Of a DNA stretch of 64,000 nucleotides, positions 1-13,300 are shown piece after piece (position 1 is the first letter of the stretch; each line of letters opens with the position of its first letter). The position numbers were made by a program, and so were the translations under genes. The stretch covers positions 100,165-164,164 of the forward strand of contig VWYX01001138.1 in the NCBI GenBank assembly GCA_013396525.1, given 5' to 3'. Source of the DNA: Chaetorhynchus papuensis (Eukaryota; Chordata; Aves; Passeriformes; Rhipiduridae). Below the pieces are notes generated by a model. The model had not been told where the DNA came from, did not search any database, and saw only the letters and a program-made list of their open reading frames with translations.

Positions 1-238
1 TGGGGGGGGGGGTCCCGGAATCGGGGGATCCAGTCCCCCTCCGTGACCACGCCCCCTCACCTTATATGGGCAAATCAACGCCCCTCACCTTATATGGTAA
101 AATCCCCGCCCCTGGGCGAGCCCCGCCCCTAAGCCGCTGCTCCCCTTCCGCGTTTGCGCCGCGCGTTGTCTCCTGTCCCCCCTCGGCCGCCGTCGGCGCC
201 GCGGCGCGTGCGGGGGGCGGGGCCGGCGGGTAGGGAAG
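1..238 (+). promoter_or_regulatory. RNF126: RNF126 promoter and 5' UTR with paired CArG boxes
   Basis: G+C-rich DNA directly upstream of the RNF126 start codon. Two perfect SRF-type CArG boxes (CCTTATATGG) lie at 60-69 and 88-97, inside an imperfect 28-bp tandem duplication. GC boxes (GGGGCGGGG-like) lie at about 211-224, just before the start. There is no TATA box at a usual distance. The start context GAAGATGGCGGA at 235-246 differs by one base from the TISU/YY1 consensus. Use of the CArG boxes by SRF is inferred from motif match only. Confidence 0.6.
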
Positions 239-3200
239 ATGGCGGAGGCGTCGCCGCAGCCGGGCCGGTTCTTCTGCCACTGCTGCTCGGCCGAGATCGC
301 CCCGCGCCTGCCCGTGAGCGGGGGACCACGGAGGGTCGCCGGGGGGGGCCGGGAGCGCGGGCGGGATCGGGCGGGGGCCCCGAGGGGGCGGGCACGTGGG
401 AGCGAGGCCTGAGGGGCCCAGGGGGCCTGAGTGGCGGGGAGGCGGGGGTTGCCCTGTGGGGCTCCACCTATGGCACCGGGGCTCGGGGGCGTTGAGAGGG
501 GCTGGGTGGGGTCCGTAGCGAGGGAACGGGACTGCGGCCATGAAGGGAGAGGGTCTGCGGAGGGAATGGGCCAACCTGGCCGAGGGGCAGCAGCTGGGCG
601 AGCCGCGGCGGGGGCGGCGCGGCGGGAGGGGCCCTCGGCCCGGGTTGGGAGGCCCGCAGCGGTTCGAGCGCTCCGGCCGCTCCGCGGAGAACGGCTGGGC
701 CCCGCCGCGGAGCCGGTCTGGGGCGGGAGTCCGTCCGGCAGCAGCCCCAGCGTCCAGCTCTGACACCCCCAGCCCGGGCAGCCTGACCCCACCCGGTACC
801 AAGTGAAGCGCCGCGGTGTGCTGGGGGCTTTCTCGGTCGTGTCTCAGGAGGGTTTCATGAACACGAGAAAAGCCCCGCGGTGGTGGTGGCTGGGGCGCAG
901 GGAGTGCACGGGTAACACGTAGGCAGGAGTGCTGTGTAGGCACCTGGGCAGGTGCTTTAGTCACACACCAAAATCCGGCGTGTGCAGAGCTTGTCCTGGT
1001 GTGGGTGGAAAAGGAGTGCGGGCTGTTGGGGAGGATCTGGTGGATCACTTGCTCCCCTGCTCGGCTTCCTGAGATGTTAAATGTGGTTTGGAGAGCCCTG
1101 CTGGTCTCTTTGTCTCGACAATTTTCACAGCATCTTGTCCCAAAAGTCATTGCTGGTCGCTGGCACTCGACTTGAAAAGCCTCCAAGGGCAAAGCAGAGC
1201 TGTCCCTGCCGGGGGTGGTTGGTTTGTGACGCGTGATTTGTCCTTTTGCCCTCTCGTTTGGGCCAGGGTGGGCCGTGCTGGGGGCTCCCAGCTCACGTGT
1301 AAGAGTGAGGACAAACCCCTGACCGTGCTCCTGCTGAGCACACGGGCTGTCGGGCAGGAGCCAGGAGGTAACCCAGAATATCCGTTGTTTGTTTCTGTTC
1401 AAACACCCCGTGCTGGGCCGTGCTCACATCTGGTTGTGTGCACTTGGCTGGGCACACCTGACTGTGCCAGTTGGGCACCCTTGCCCAGGCTGGGCCAGGC
1501 AGGGAGCGGGTTCTGTGTTTGGGGGCTCAGGGCTGGGTAGCTGTGAGTTCATGAACTTGTTTTGGGGATCCAGGTTTCGCTCAGGCTTCACTCACCATCT
1601 GCAGATGCAGTGAGCAGAGCTGCCAAAGGAGGGACTCAAACAGCCTGAGAAACAACAAACTTTGACATTTGTGCTGTTCCAGCTGCAGAGGAATGTGCTG
1701 ATCCCTGTGCTGGGAGCTGGCTGCGAGCGCACAGACACACACACGCACACATACACAGCACACAGCAGCTCCCAGGAGCGGGCAGCTGAGAGGAGCAGGG
1801 TGCTCAGGCCACGGTCATTCACCCCTGTGCCACGCGTGTCCCCACCAGTTTGTGCTGGTGGGAAGCAAACCAAAGGGAGTCTCATGGGCAGGGGTTTTAT
1901 GGGCTGCGGCTCCCTGTGCTCACACAGGAGTCCCTGAGCTCAAACCTGGTGTCAGTGGTGCAGAGACGGTTGTTTCACAGCGGCAGGTGGGGAGTCCTGT
2001 GTGGGAGAGGGAGCAGCCACCTCTCCCAGTCTGTTCCTGGGCCTCGGAGCTCCCGTATCTCCCTGGGCAGACAGGGCATATGCAGTGGCTCCAGGCTGTT
2101 CTCCTTCCCTAGGGCCTTATCGGGGTCGGCTGCAGGGGCCAGAGGAGCGACCCCAAGGGCCTTATCAGCGGCCTCAACTCCTTGGGGGAATCCCTCAGTC
2201 TGACTAAGGGCTCTGCCAATTCCAACGCAGCAGCAGCAAAAGGAAGTGGCATTATTTTTAGAAGCTCTTAAATGCCTTCTGTGCTGAGCCCAGCTCTGCC
2301 AGCACAGGGATTTGGGGTGGCGTGTGCCCACTCTGGGGCAGGGGATGGGGTTGGCTCAGTGGTGCTTCTCGAGCACTGAAAAGCGAAGCAGTTCCCTTTC
2401 AGGGTCTCTGGCGTTCTGAGCTGCTCTGCCCAGGACAGGGTGGTTATAGAGGATAAATTCCCCAGTAAGCCCGGGACTTGTGAGGAAGTGGCTGTCACAG
2501 GTGCTGCACACTCAGCCTGTCTGTCCTGACATGCTCTGTGGTCAGTGCTCAGGGGACTGGGGTGGCCTCAAGTCTCTGTGGTGAGCTCTGAGTGTGGGAG
2601 TGTGAGGTCCTGGCTGCAGAATGTGTGTCCCCGTGTGCCGTGAACCCCAGGCTGTGTTAGTGACAGGGACCTCCCTGAGCACCATGACCTCACCAAGTCC
2701 CTGCTGCCATTCCCGCATTGTTTCCTGCTCCCCAAAACGTGCAGCTGTGCCAAAGTTTGAGGGCTGCTGCGCGGGGAGCATTGGGGGTTTCACTTTCACT
2801 TCACTGGAACTGCATCAGCTGCTACCTAATGCTGTGTCTGTACTGGAGGTTAATCAGCGTCACCCTCATCATTCTTAAGCTGAGCTCTCACAGGCTCAGG
2901 CCAAGCTCTGGCCTCACTGGCTCAGGAAGGCAAATGTTGGGGTTTGGGGTCTCTCTGGCTCTGGGATCATGGCATTTTTGCTGTGTAACACGGACGCCTA
3001 GAAAAACCACACGAGTCCAAATCAGTAGGAAGCAGCAAGCCGAGCCGAGTTGAATAATTTTCCGAAGAATTTCAGTGCTAAAGCTCTGTCAGCATCAACA
3101 TGGCATGTGCTGGGGATGGCAGACTGCAGGACCCTCCTACTCCATGACACCCTGCAGCTCTGAGGTACCGCTTCCTTCTCTCACCCGGTGTGTCTTCTCC

Positions 3201-6200
3201 TGCAGGACTACATCTGCCCACGGTGTGAGTCTGGTTTTATTGAAGAGCTTCCCGAGGAGCCGAGGTAATGTGCTGCCCCAGGGGCTGGTGCTTGAGTGAG
3301 GCCAGGTTGCTTTGCTCTATTCCTAGTTGAAAGGCAATGTTTGATATAAAATGCACCGTTTCTATTGCTTCTGCCCAAGCTTTGGCTCATCTTTCCTCAC
3401 TTTTGGAATACAGTGCTTCGTTGGCAGAGTTAGCATCCACAGGCCAATCTGCCACGGAAACGCTGAGCGTCCTCCTGAGCATTTGACATCTCTGCTGAGG
3501 GGTGGGGCAGGAATGATTTGATTTAAACAAACATAAAGAAGTGGTAGGGAGGCTTTCCCCATGGTGTGTGGTAGCTCTGACCTGATCTGAGCCATCAGGG
3601 CAGAGATAACCCCAGAGACAGGGATCTGGGAATGGGGAGCGCAGAGACGCCTCGGTGTGAGAAGTGACTGTGTCGGGGATGAACAGCAAAAGGTTGTGGC
3701 TGAGACTTTGGACTCTGCCCTGGAGCAGCGAGGTCTGCATTTCTGTGCTGCACTGCTGCCGCTGGTGGCAGAAGCAGCAGGAATGTCTTAAAATGTTTCA
3801 GTCATGTTTGTGGGGGCCCCAGCTGTGACCAGCTCCAGGACAGGCCGTGGGCAGTGCAGGGGCTGAGGGACAGTGGGTGCTGCTGCCTGCTGATTGTGGT
3901 GGTCTGCATGGCCTGGGGCTTTTTCACTGACCAGGTGACGTTTGGTTCGCCCACACCAACCCTGGAGCCTGAAAATCCATCCTGGCTGATCCTGATTGTT
4001 TTTGTGATTCCCTGTGACTTTGGGAGAGTCACGTAGTTGCCGAATCTCAGAAGTTTCGGTACCGTGAATGCAAAGCTTGGTTCTGAGCAGGAAACGTTCC
4101 TGCAGTTCTGAAAGCAGAAGTCTGACAACATTTAGAGTTTTCTCAATATCCTGAGCCGTTGGGTCACGTGCCTCTGCAGTAGAGAAGTTTCTTTGATTCA
4201 AGATTAGACTTATGTGTCTTGGGGTCACAGCGATCAGCGTTTGTGCCTTAAGTCTTCCTGGTGCTCCAGAGGATTAGCTGGTGTGTTTGAGATGGATTGT
4301 GGGGGAAATCCTCACTTGACATCATGGTTCAGGCACTTCTCTGCAGTCTCATGAGATCTAATAGAGGGAGGAATGGGTGAGGATGTGGGAAAGTGAAAGG
4401 TTCAGGAGGGAAAATTGATGCGGGCAATCCAAAAATCAGCAGCTGAGGGAGGACCAGCTTCTGTTGAGCTGCCTCTGCCCTGGGGTGGGAGGGGGACATA
4501 AAAGCCTTGGAAGCTGCTATGAGAAGATTACCAGCGCTCTTCATTCCCCACAGGAACACTGACAATGAGACCAGCTCTTCTACATCAGCCACTGATCAGA
4601 GCAGGCACCCTTTTGAGGTGAGCAAGTCCTTTCTCTCTTCCAACACCTTGTGCTTTGCTGTTGGATTGAGTATTTTTCCAATAGCGCATTGTTTAAACGT
4701 TCCTCAGATCATGACAGAATTTGGAAAGGAGGAATTAATATCCTCCATATGCTGCTCCTGAAATCTCTGCATACCATATTTTTGCTGCGTGTGTTACGTA
4801 GGACCATCACTCGTAGCTGATTCCCGTCGTGAGGGGGCTCAGCAGGATTTGGAGAGCAGGATTTGGATGTGTTGCTATGCAGTAGCCTCAGCTCAGAAGC
4901 AGCAGTGACACACCAAAGAGAAATTAGGGACCTGTGATTATTTCTGCCTTCGTGTGCAGTTCCTGTGTCTGTTCCTCACTGAGCCGCTGCCGAGGGCGCT
5001 GGTCCCAGTGTCCCCCCAGGCCTGGGGGTCACTGTGGGTGGCTTCTGGGACACTGTGGGAGCCAAGGGCTGTTCTTCCTCTTGTCACAGTCTGTCCTCTG
5101 CATTCCCTCCTTCCCAGAATGTGGATCAGCACTTGTTCACCTTGCCCCAGGGCTACGGCCAGTTTGCTTTCGGGTTCTTTGACGACAGCTTTGAGTTTCC
5201 CTTCGGGTCCAACGTGCAGCCGGAAGACAACCGGGACTCGGAGAACCGGCGGGAGCGCGAGCACCAGTCCCGGCACCGCTACGGCGCCAGGCAGCCCCGC
5301 GCCCGCCTGGCCACGCGCCGAGCCTCGGGCAGGCACGAGGGCGTCCCCACACTGGAAGGGTGAGAACCACTCTGGGGCCTGGGGAGGGAATCCTGTTGTT
5401 CCTCACCTTTTCTCCTGGCTTTGGGGAGCAGCGTCCCAAAGCTCCGCCGCACTGCCGTGGGTGTGCCGTCTGTGTCCCACCTGAGCCTGTTGGCAGCTGC
5501 TGCTTGGGGTCTGTTGGGGCTTGTTTTGCCTGAGCAGTGATGTGGACTGTGGCTGGGAGTTTGTCCTGTAGTGGGAAAATATTCCTGGGTCGTTGTCAGG
5601 TGTTGACAAAATGTACTTGCTGTGAGGGGAAACAGAAGAAAACACTGGACGGTGTTTGTGTAAGTGGATCCTGGGAGCCACTTGCCATCATGTCAGGAAT
5701 TGTCCCCTTATGAACCAAATACTGGAACTTTATCACTGGCTGATCACTGATCACTCCATAAGCTGCAATTGCTGTAGGGTATTTTTAATTTCCCCCAACG
5801 ATGTGACAGTATTCAGCTTATTCAGCTTCTCCTTCCATGTTGGGGTGCTGGGCTGGGAGCCAGCAAACTTTAATTCTTACACAATCCTGGTTTTCTTGTC
5901 TTTCAGAATTATCCAGCAGCTGGTCAATGGAATTATTGCACCGACCACAATTCCAAACCTAGGCCTGGGCCCTTGGTGAGTTGGAGGAGGTGCTGCTCTC
6001 TCTGACGGGGTCTCATTGGTGCTCCAGGATGAACTCACTTGCTGTCCTTGCTCTTCAGGGGAGTCCTGCACTCAAATCCGATGGACTACGCCTGGGGTGC
6101 TAACGGCTTGGATGCGATTATCACACAGGTAAAACTGGGCTTTACCAGGGTCTCCATCCTCCTGTGCGGTGCTGCAGGGAATGAGGGGCTGCGGGGGCAG

Positions 6201-7346
6201 GAATAGGAGAGGGTCCGCAGTGCAGGGTCCAAGTGCCCTGGCTCATGAAACGAGTGGATTCTGTGTGCTGCTGAGCTCACCTCTCTCTTCTGCCTGCCTG
6301 GCTGGTTGTTTTTCCAGTTACTGAATCAGTTTGAAAACACTGGACCGCCGCCAGCGGACAAAGAGAAGATCCAGGCCCTCCCCACCATACAGATCACACA
6401 GGAGCACGTAGGTACGTGTCTGCTCCAGGGAACCGTGCACAGAGTGCTCCCTGGAAGCTCTGTGTAATGTTTTTCTTGGGACTTGAATTTTGTCTGCTTG
6501 TACCTTTGAGGCATAAAACATTTCAAAGTGGGCAGAGAGCTGAAGGGGCTCTGTTACACTCACACACAAAAAAAAGAGCAGTGTAGGCTGGATGGATTTG
6601 CCCTGGGGAGGTTGTGAGAAGTTCAGCGTGGCTAGAGATGGAAAAGCGGAAGGGAAGGATGAGGCATACCCGGGGCAGGGGGGAGTTGGGATGATGGTGT
6701 GAGGACTGCAGAGCACCGAGCTTTCCTCCTGACAGGGATGGAGCAGTGGTGGGGAAGGGGAGGAGGGGGATTATGGGTCCTGAGTCGAGGGGTTTTGCGC
6801 GTCGTTCTCTCCTCCTTTGCTCAGCTGGGCTTGGCTTTCCCTGTGTGATGCAGATTCCGGGTTGGAGTGCCCTGTGTGTAAGGAAGACTACACAGTCGGG
6901 GAGAACGTGCGGCAGTTACCGTGCAATCACCTGTTCCACGACGGCTGCATCGTCCCGTGGCTGGAGCAGGTGAGTGTGGGGCGGTGCCTGGGGCGTGCAG
7001 CACTGGGGGCTTTGTCTGGTCCTGCTCCCCTCTGTAAATATTTTCCTACCTCCATGATGAGGCCTGAGCACGAGCAGCCTTTGGTCAGAGGATGGAGTGT
7101 CATCCCAGCCCATTCCTCGAGTGCTGCTCCCCTATTGTGTTTCTAATCCCGTTTCCCGTATTTCTTGTTTTGTTTTTTGTCTGCTCCCCAAAGCATGACA
7201 CGTGTCCCGTCTGCCGGAAAAGTTTAAGTGGACAAAACACTGCCACAAACCCCCCAGGACTCACAGGGATGAACTTCTCGTCATCCTCCTCCTCCTCCTC
7301 TTCCTCCAGCTCACCAAGTAATGAAAACTCATCGAACAACTCATGA
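239..7346 (+). CDS. RNF126: RNF126, RING-type E3 ubiquitin ligase (9 exons)
   Basis: Exons: 239-313, 3206-3264, 4554-4617, 5118-5359, 5907-5975, 6059-6128, 6318-6411, 6854-6969, 7194-7346. Together they encode 313 residues, close to the human protein (about 311). All junctions are GT-AG and the phases agree. The protein has an N-terminal zinc finger (C13, C16, C29, C32), which in the family binds BAG6 and ubiquitin. A C-terminal C3H2C3 RING-H2 domain has C230, C233, C248, H250, H253, C256, C267 and C270. A serine run follows the RING. RNF126 acts in cytosolic quality control of mislocalised hydrophobic proteins with BAG6, and on receptor sorting. The start was chosen because the first exon matches the family N-terminus (MAEASP) and ends in a consensus donor. 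The closest alternative is the paralogue RNF115; synteny and sequence favour RNF126. Confidence 0.97.
7274..7315 (+). repeat. Serine-codon run near the end of RNF126
   Basis: An in-frame run of TCN/AGC codons encodes about 12 consecutive serines just after the RING domain. The same tract is known in mammalian RNF126, so it is an old low-complexity tail rather than a new expansion. Confidence 0.8.
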
Positions 7347-8015
7347 ATCTTAACGCACCCTCTGTCCCCGGGGCCCTTCCACTGTTCCCCCTCCCTCCCT
7401 GGCCACCGCGAGCAGCCAAAGGGGCTTCCAGAGCAGAGCAAGGGGAGGGGACGAGGCAAGAGCAGTGCCCCCAGAATTTCCTTTTGATTTCTGAAGACGC
7501 GGAGACTCTGGGTCCTTCAGAGATGAGAAGCCTCAAGTTCTGTGATGAAAAAGGGGGGAAAGAGCTCTGTCTGTCAATAAAAACATCCTCTTTGCGTGGA
7601 CTTTACCCATTGCAGTGCGAGGCTGCTGCGCTCCCCGGCTGGGAACCCCGAGGTGCTGAGCGAGTGGTTGAATCCCGAATGGAAAGGTTGTTTGTATGGG
7701 TTTGAATCTGAGATCCCTTTCTTTTATTTCTTTTGCTCCTCTTCCCCTTGGATACTATCTTTTCTGCTTTGGAGATTGAAGTCTAAAATGGAAGCATAAG
7801 GATGCTGCCTCTCCCCCCAGGATCGCCGTCTGGGGAGGACCAATAGCTGTCACTGAAACAGGAACTCTCAAGTAGACCCCGGGATCCTTCCCTGTCCCAT
7901 CTCGAGTCCCATTTATTTCTCTTTATAACCTCGCCCGCTGATACTCAACACTGAAAGGGGTTTTTATAATCTTAAATTATTACTGTTGTCAATAAATGGA
8001 CATTTTAGCTCTGCG
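7347..8015 (+). other. RNF126: RNF126 3' UTR with two poly(A) signals
   Basis: Non-coding DNA after the RNF126 stop. Canonical AATAAA hexamers lie at 7576-7581 and 7991-7996, so short and long 3' UTRs of about 250 and 670 nt are possible. The second lies in an AT-rich stretch and is the likelier main end. No transcript data are available here. Confidence 0.65.
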
Positions 8016-10060
8016 AGCCGTTATGCATGATTTGAGGAAAGCTACAGGGTAAGCTCTGAGGCCACCAAGCTGTCCTGCCTCCCCCGAGCAGGCTGGGCCT
8101 CTCTGAGCCCTGCTGCGTGCTGGGAGCTCCAGTGGGAGCCACTGCCAGCCTGTGGATCACTGCACAGGTAGCCAAGGATCGCAGCTGGAAGCATCCTCGC
8201 CTGGTCTTTTCTATTTTTTACACCTTCTTCCCCTTACAGTCCTGCCCCCCTCGCAGCTGGGGCAGGCTGTTCTGCTGGGCCGACACGGGACTGGGTGTGC
8301 AGCAGAACGAGGACCAGCAAATCTCATTGTGACCGAGTAATTACCAGGAAAACAACGTTTTGGAGAAAAAAAAAATGTATTGCAAAGCTACTTAAAATAG
8401 AGCTGATTAAAACAAGGAGAGAGAGACAAATATCCAGGTATGTTTGTGACTCAGTTTCTGTGACCGAGCTGGAGCTCAGAGAATGACAAGAATGTCACCA
8501 GAGCGGGCAGTAACTCCCTGCCCATGTCCCTGCTTCCCAGGCCCCGAGGCACGAGAGGAGAAGCTCTCACCATCCCTCACCGGGACCCCCCTTCCCCTCA
8601 CAGGGACTTGGGGTGGTCAGGAGGTCTCCTAAAGGGCCGGGGGTCCCTGGTGGTGCCACATGTTGGGACTGCGCTGTGGCAGAGGCCAGAGCAGACAAGG
8701 GAGACCCTGCCCCCATGGGAGCTGCCAGGGAAGTGGGCAGAGGGTCTGGCAGTCTGGGGGGGTTCCCTGCCTCTCCCTCGGCTTTTGGGGCCCTGGGAGT
8801 GGGCTGGGACTGCTGGGGAAGGCACTGGCTGCCCCAGTTTGGGTGTCTCTTCTAAAGCAGCATCACCCCAGGGCCTGGCCCTTCCACTAGCTTCCTGAGA
8901 AGAGATGAGCCTCCTGTAAGAGGGGGAAGAATGGTTTGGCCTTTCTTGAGCCATTTCAGAGCTCAAGAAGTTGGTTTGTTGGAGAAAGTGTCCCCAGCTG
9001 TGCCGGGGGCCAGGGGCTGGCAGGGAGCAACTTGCCCGGACTGTTTTTCCTCCTTGGCTTGGCCGGGCAGCATGGCGGCGCCTTTCATCTCTCAGGAGGG
9101 TTTATCTCGGGACTGGTGTGTCGGGGTTAATGGCTCATCCTCTGCCAGGGGTTGAGCCAGAAGCCTGGGCTGGTGAGGTGGGTGGCAGCAAGAAGGTCCT
9201 GGCTGAACCCGCGTGTGTCCATCGGCTGACCTGACACCGAGGGAAGGCTCTGCTGTTTAGTCACCGAAACGAGACACCTGGAAAAACCTTCCCTCTCCCA
9301 CTGTGTTTCAGCTGTGGCAGGGTGTTCCTGGCTCCCCTGGGCGCTCAGGGATGATTTCTCATGTGTGAGCAGCGCTCAGATGGGTTTCAAATGGGCCAAG
9401 CAAAGTCCTGGGTGGGTGCATGGCAGCTGCTGCCCACCTGGCAGGGGCTCACCACAGTCACCACATAGTTAATACAGTGACTGTTCCCTCTCAGACTCAT
9501 TTGGAGCTGGTTGGGTCAGAAATGGAACGAGTTTGGTGGTTTTTGCTGGGGCCATTGCTCTGTCTGACGTGACAGTGACCGGGCTGCTGGGCCTGGCCAC
9601 AGCGGGCGTGAGGTGGCACAGGGATGTACCCTGGCCAGGAGCCTGAGGTGCAGGTGCTATTCCTGGCCATGCTGCCCTCCAGGTGAGGGGCTGGTCCTCA
9701 CCACTGGCCACTGTCCCAGCCCCATTTTTGTTGGGGATGATGGCACAGAGCTGGGCTGCAGAACTGACTGGCACTGGCTGTGGCCAGGGGCAGCCCCGGA
9801 GCTGTGTCTGCCTGAGGATCCAGGCTGGCTCCTGCTCCTCCTGCTTCCTCCTTTGTGCTGCTGAACCACCATTGCTGTTTTCCTGCAGGGTGGGTGGGGG
9901 TCGATGAAAAGCTGGATGTGGCAAAGGACCAGCTGGGCTCCCTGCCAATGGCAGCAGGGATAACACTGGTGGCTGCAGCCACAACCACAGAGGAGCCAAT
10001 CCCTCCCATCCCGAGCCAAGTTCACCATCAAAGCTCCAACACCTGCTCCTGTTCCATACC
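8016..10060. other. Intergenic DNA between RNF126 and FGF22
   Basis: About 2 kb between the 3' ends of two convergent genes. I see no exon with family similarity, no RNA gene and no recognisable transposon. Open frames here are short or G+C-driven. An AT-richer patch with a 9-10 base A-run lies at about 8340-8450. Confidence 0.5.
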
Positions 10061-10071
10061 ATGAACACAGC

Positions 10072-10390
10072 TTTAATTGCCACAGGTGCTCGGACACAGA
10101 CAACCTGCTGGTACGTCCCAGCCCTGCAGAGACGCCTTCAGCAGATCCTGGCCCCTGCTCTGACCGTGCTCCCTGGCTGCACCGCGCTGGTTCCGCACCA
10201 GGGGAACTGTGGGAGAGCCACAGCCCTGCACGGCTGAGTCTGGATCGTCTGCCTTCCACATCCATCCTCTGCTGTGCGTTAAAAATAAAGCAATAAATAG
10301 CAAAAAATAGATATGTACATAAATAAAAGAACCCTTTTTGTTTGTTTTTTTTTTTCTTCCTACAGGACCGTCTGGAGCTGCCCGCGACGT
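10072..10390 (-). terminator. FGF22: FGF22 3' UTR and probable ATTAAA poly(A) signal
   Basis: On the minus strand, downstream of the FGF22 stop, the first plausible poly(A) hexamer is ATTAAA (plus-strand TTTAAT at 10072-10077). This would give a 3' UTR of about 330 nt. It contains a T-rich/A-rich block at 10275-10355. No canonical AATAAA is seen on the minus strand between the stop and this site. The assignment is inferred from position. Confidence 0.45.
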
Positions 10391-13300
10391 TCAGCTGACG
10401 AGCATGGGGAGGAAGTGTGTGGAGAGGTGCTGCCGGCGTGTCTTGCCCCCTCGCTGTGGCCTGCCCTTGCTATTGAGCGAGAGGAACATGGGGCGGCCGC
10501 GGTGCCGCCAGCGCAGCGACGCGTAGGTGTTGTAGCCGTTCTCTTCGATGCGCTCCGTGAACTTGCAGTTGGGGCTGAACTCCTTCTGGCAGGAGAGGGA
10601 AGGGGGTGAGGGGTGGCTATGCTCAGCTGGGACCCGTTGGACCCCAGGAGTGGGGCAGGGCAGGACCCTGGCTCCTCTCTGGTCCCCCAGGGGCAGAGGG
10701 GCTTGGTGGGTGCAGTCCCCTGCTGGGGAGCAGGTCAGGGCATGGGAAACCCTGTTCCAACTCTGCCCTGAGCCTCTGACCCTGGTGCGGTCCCTCCCAG
10801 GAGGCAGCGTCCGACCTACCGACCCGTAGAGCCTCCCCCGCTTGTTCATGGCCAGGTAGAAGCCGGTGTGCACTGCCCGGATGGCCACGACGCCGACACG
10901 CACTGACCGGATCTCGACGATGCCTGCGGGACAGGGAAGCATGGCATGAGCCAGGGAGGGAGGGGCGAGCTCCCCGAGGGGCCCTGCCCCAGTGCTGCGT
11001 CTGTGGCCACAGTGTCCCTCCAGAGGGACGGAGTTGCTGATCCTCACCCAGAGCCAGAGCAGCCAGAGGAACAAGGGCTGCAGCCCGAGCTGGGAGTGGG
11101 AGGGGGAACCTCTGATCCAAGGAGGGTTTGATCTTTACTCCTCTCCTCCCCAGGGTCCAGCCGCTTCCCAGGAGCCAGGCTGTGCGGGAGCGATGCCAAG
11201 CACAACCTCCTGTGTGTCCTCCCCTCGCTGGCAGTTCTGCCCGTGCATCCATCCCCAACGCGCCCGCAGTGCCCCGGGCACCTGACCCACCTCCCGCAGC
11301 GCCCGCCCCGGTGGCTCCTGGAGGGGCAAAGTGTGCGTGGAGGTGGCAGTGACAGCACATATCGTGTTATGGTGGACGAAGGCACGCGGGCGAGGGCTGC
11401 GGGGGCAGGAATGGTCCAGGACAGTGTCATCCGTGGATGCCCGATTGCCTGGTGGCACAAGCGAGGACAAGCGGCCCCGTGCCCAGCACTGCGGGCTGGC
11501 GGGCGGAGAAGCACTGCGGGACCTGAGGATGAGCCCGGGGGGCGGCTGCAGCCGGGCTGTGAAGCCACAGCTGGGCTGGCGTGTGTGTGCCCTGACCGCC
11601 GAGCTCCGGCTCGGCCGCTAATGGGAAAGGCATGTGGTCAGACCAGCGGCTCTGGCACGGGAAACACCCAGAGCATCATCAGAGCCTTTGGATTCCTGCA
11701 CTGCTTCACGCCGGCCAGCCCGGAGTGCCGCTGCCCGCCCTGCCGCCCGCCAGGCGCACGGCGCAGTGGGAAGGGGAGAAGGAATGTCCAGTGAGAGCAA
11801 TGTGGGCAGGGCAGCAGGACGGGCTGGAGGCACAGCAGGATCGGCCCATGGGCACCACTGCAGGGGCTGCCCCGGCTGGACAGGGTGGGAGGACACGCAG
11901 AGGCTCTGGCTAGTGGTGGCATCCAGAGCGTGGGGGGCTGCAGCCCCTGGGCTGGGGCTTTCATCAATGCCCCGGCGTTGCTGGCGTTCCGCGGGCATCA
12001 CCTGCCTGCGGGAGGCTGGGAGCGGACAGGGTGGATGCAGCACTGGGGCGGCGTGAGGGCTCCCGAGCGTTCGGCTCCTGGGGGATTTTCAGCCCAGCTG
12101 CTTCGGTGCTGCCACCGGTCCCGGCAGCTACCGGGACCCGCAGGGCGCGGCCCAGGGAAGCCACTGACGAGCAGCAGTGGAGGGGCAGGGCTGGGCGAAT
12201 GCCTGTGAATCCGTCCCGCTTGATCACTGTCTGGAGCTGCTGCTATTTATAAGGACTTGCACTTTTCTAAAAATAACCCCCTTCTGTTCCCAGCGCCCCG
12301 GCCGGCTCTGTCACCCTTTGTTTGCAGGTGCCTGACCAGTATCTGGCCAGAGCCAGCTCCCAGTGCTCCCAGTATCACACTCAGCCCCAGAGGGGTCTTG
12401 GAGAAGCTGGGGCAGATGCAGTCCCTGGAAGATCCCCCTCCACCCTAGAGCTGCCAGTGGGGCTGGTCCAGCAGCTTCTGCGAGGGCTGTGGAGCAGAGC
12501 CCGCGCCCAGCCCAGGCGTACACAGATAAGCAGAGTGAGCCCCATGTACAGCCCGGAGCTGCTCCGCCTGCCAGGCCCCATGGCCACACCGTCGAGGGAA
12601 CGTGTTGGGGTGCTTTGTGCTGGCAATGTGCCTGGTCGGGACTCCCGACAGCCTCCGACACTACACTGGGCTGGGCTTGGCTCCCATGTCCTGTGGCTGC
12701 TGGGAAATGTCATGTGCTGGCCGGGAGATAGAGCAGCCCCTGCTAGATCAGAACATGGGCTGGGGGTGCTGCAACCCTCCTGCCCCAAACCCCAACACGC
12801 TGTCAGGGCACCTGGGGGATGTTCAGGCATCACCCTTTCCCAAGGCCCCCAGTATCCCCCTCCTTGTCCAGTTACTGTCCTGCCAGCCTGGTGCCCCCAT
12901 CCCTGTCCCAGGGGCTGGGACCCTGCACCCCGATGGGCAGCTGATACCTGTGCACTCGCAGCCCTGACTCTCGCTGAAGTCATACAGTGACTGCCACGTC
13001 CTTGGGGACTCTGTCCCTCTGCCCACCCAGCTGTCTCTGTGTCGAGTCCCAACCTGCTCTGCAGGCAGCAGCTGCTCCATGGTCCCTTCCGACGGGGATG
13101 TTCCACTTTCCCACATCTGACAGATGCCCCATTCTGGGACCAGCATCACTGCAAAACTTCCTACATCCCTCCTCCCCCTCTTCCTCAGCCTTCCCTTCCC
13201 CCCGCAGTGTGTTTGTGGGGAAACGATCAGAGATCCTTCCAGTCCGTGGGGAAGGCAGGGCAGGGGTGCATCGTGCACTGGCAAGACGAGATGGGACGAA

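Noticed and set aside
1726..1770. CA-rich patch in RNF126 intron 1
   Set aside because: Short and interrupted. Not a clear microsatellite.
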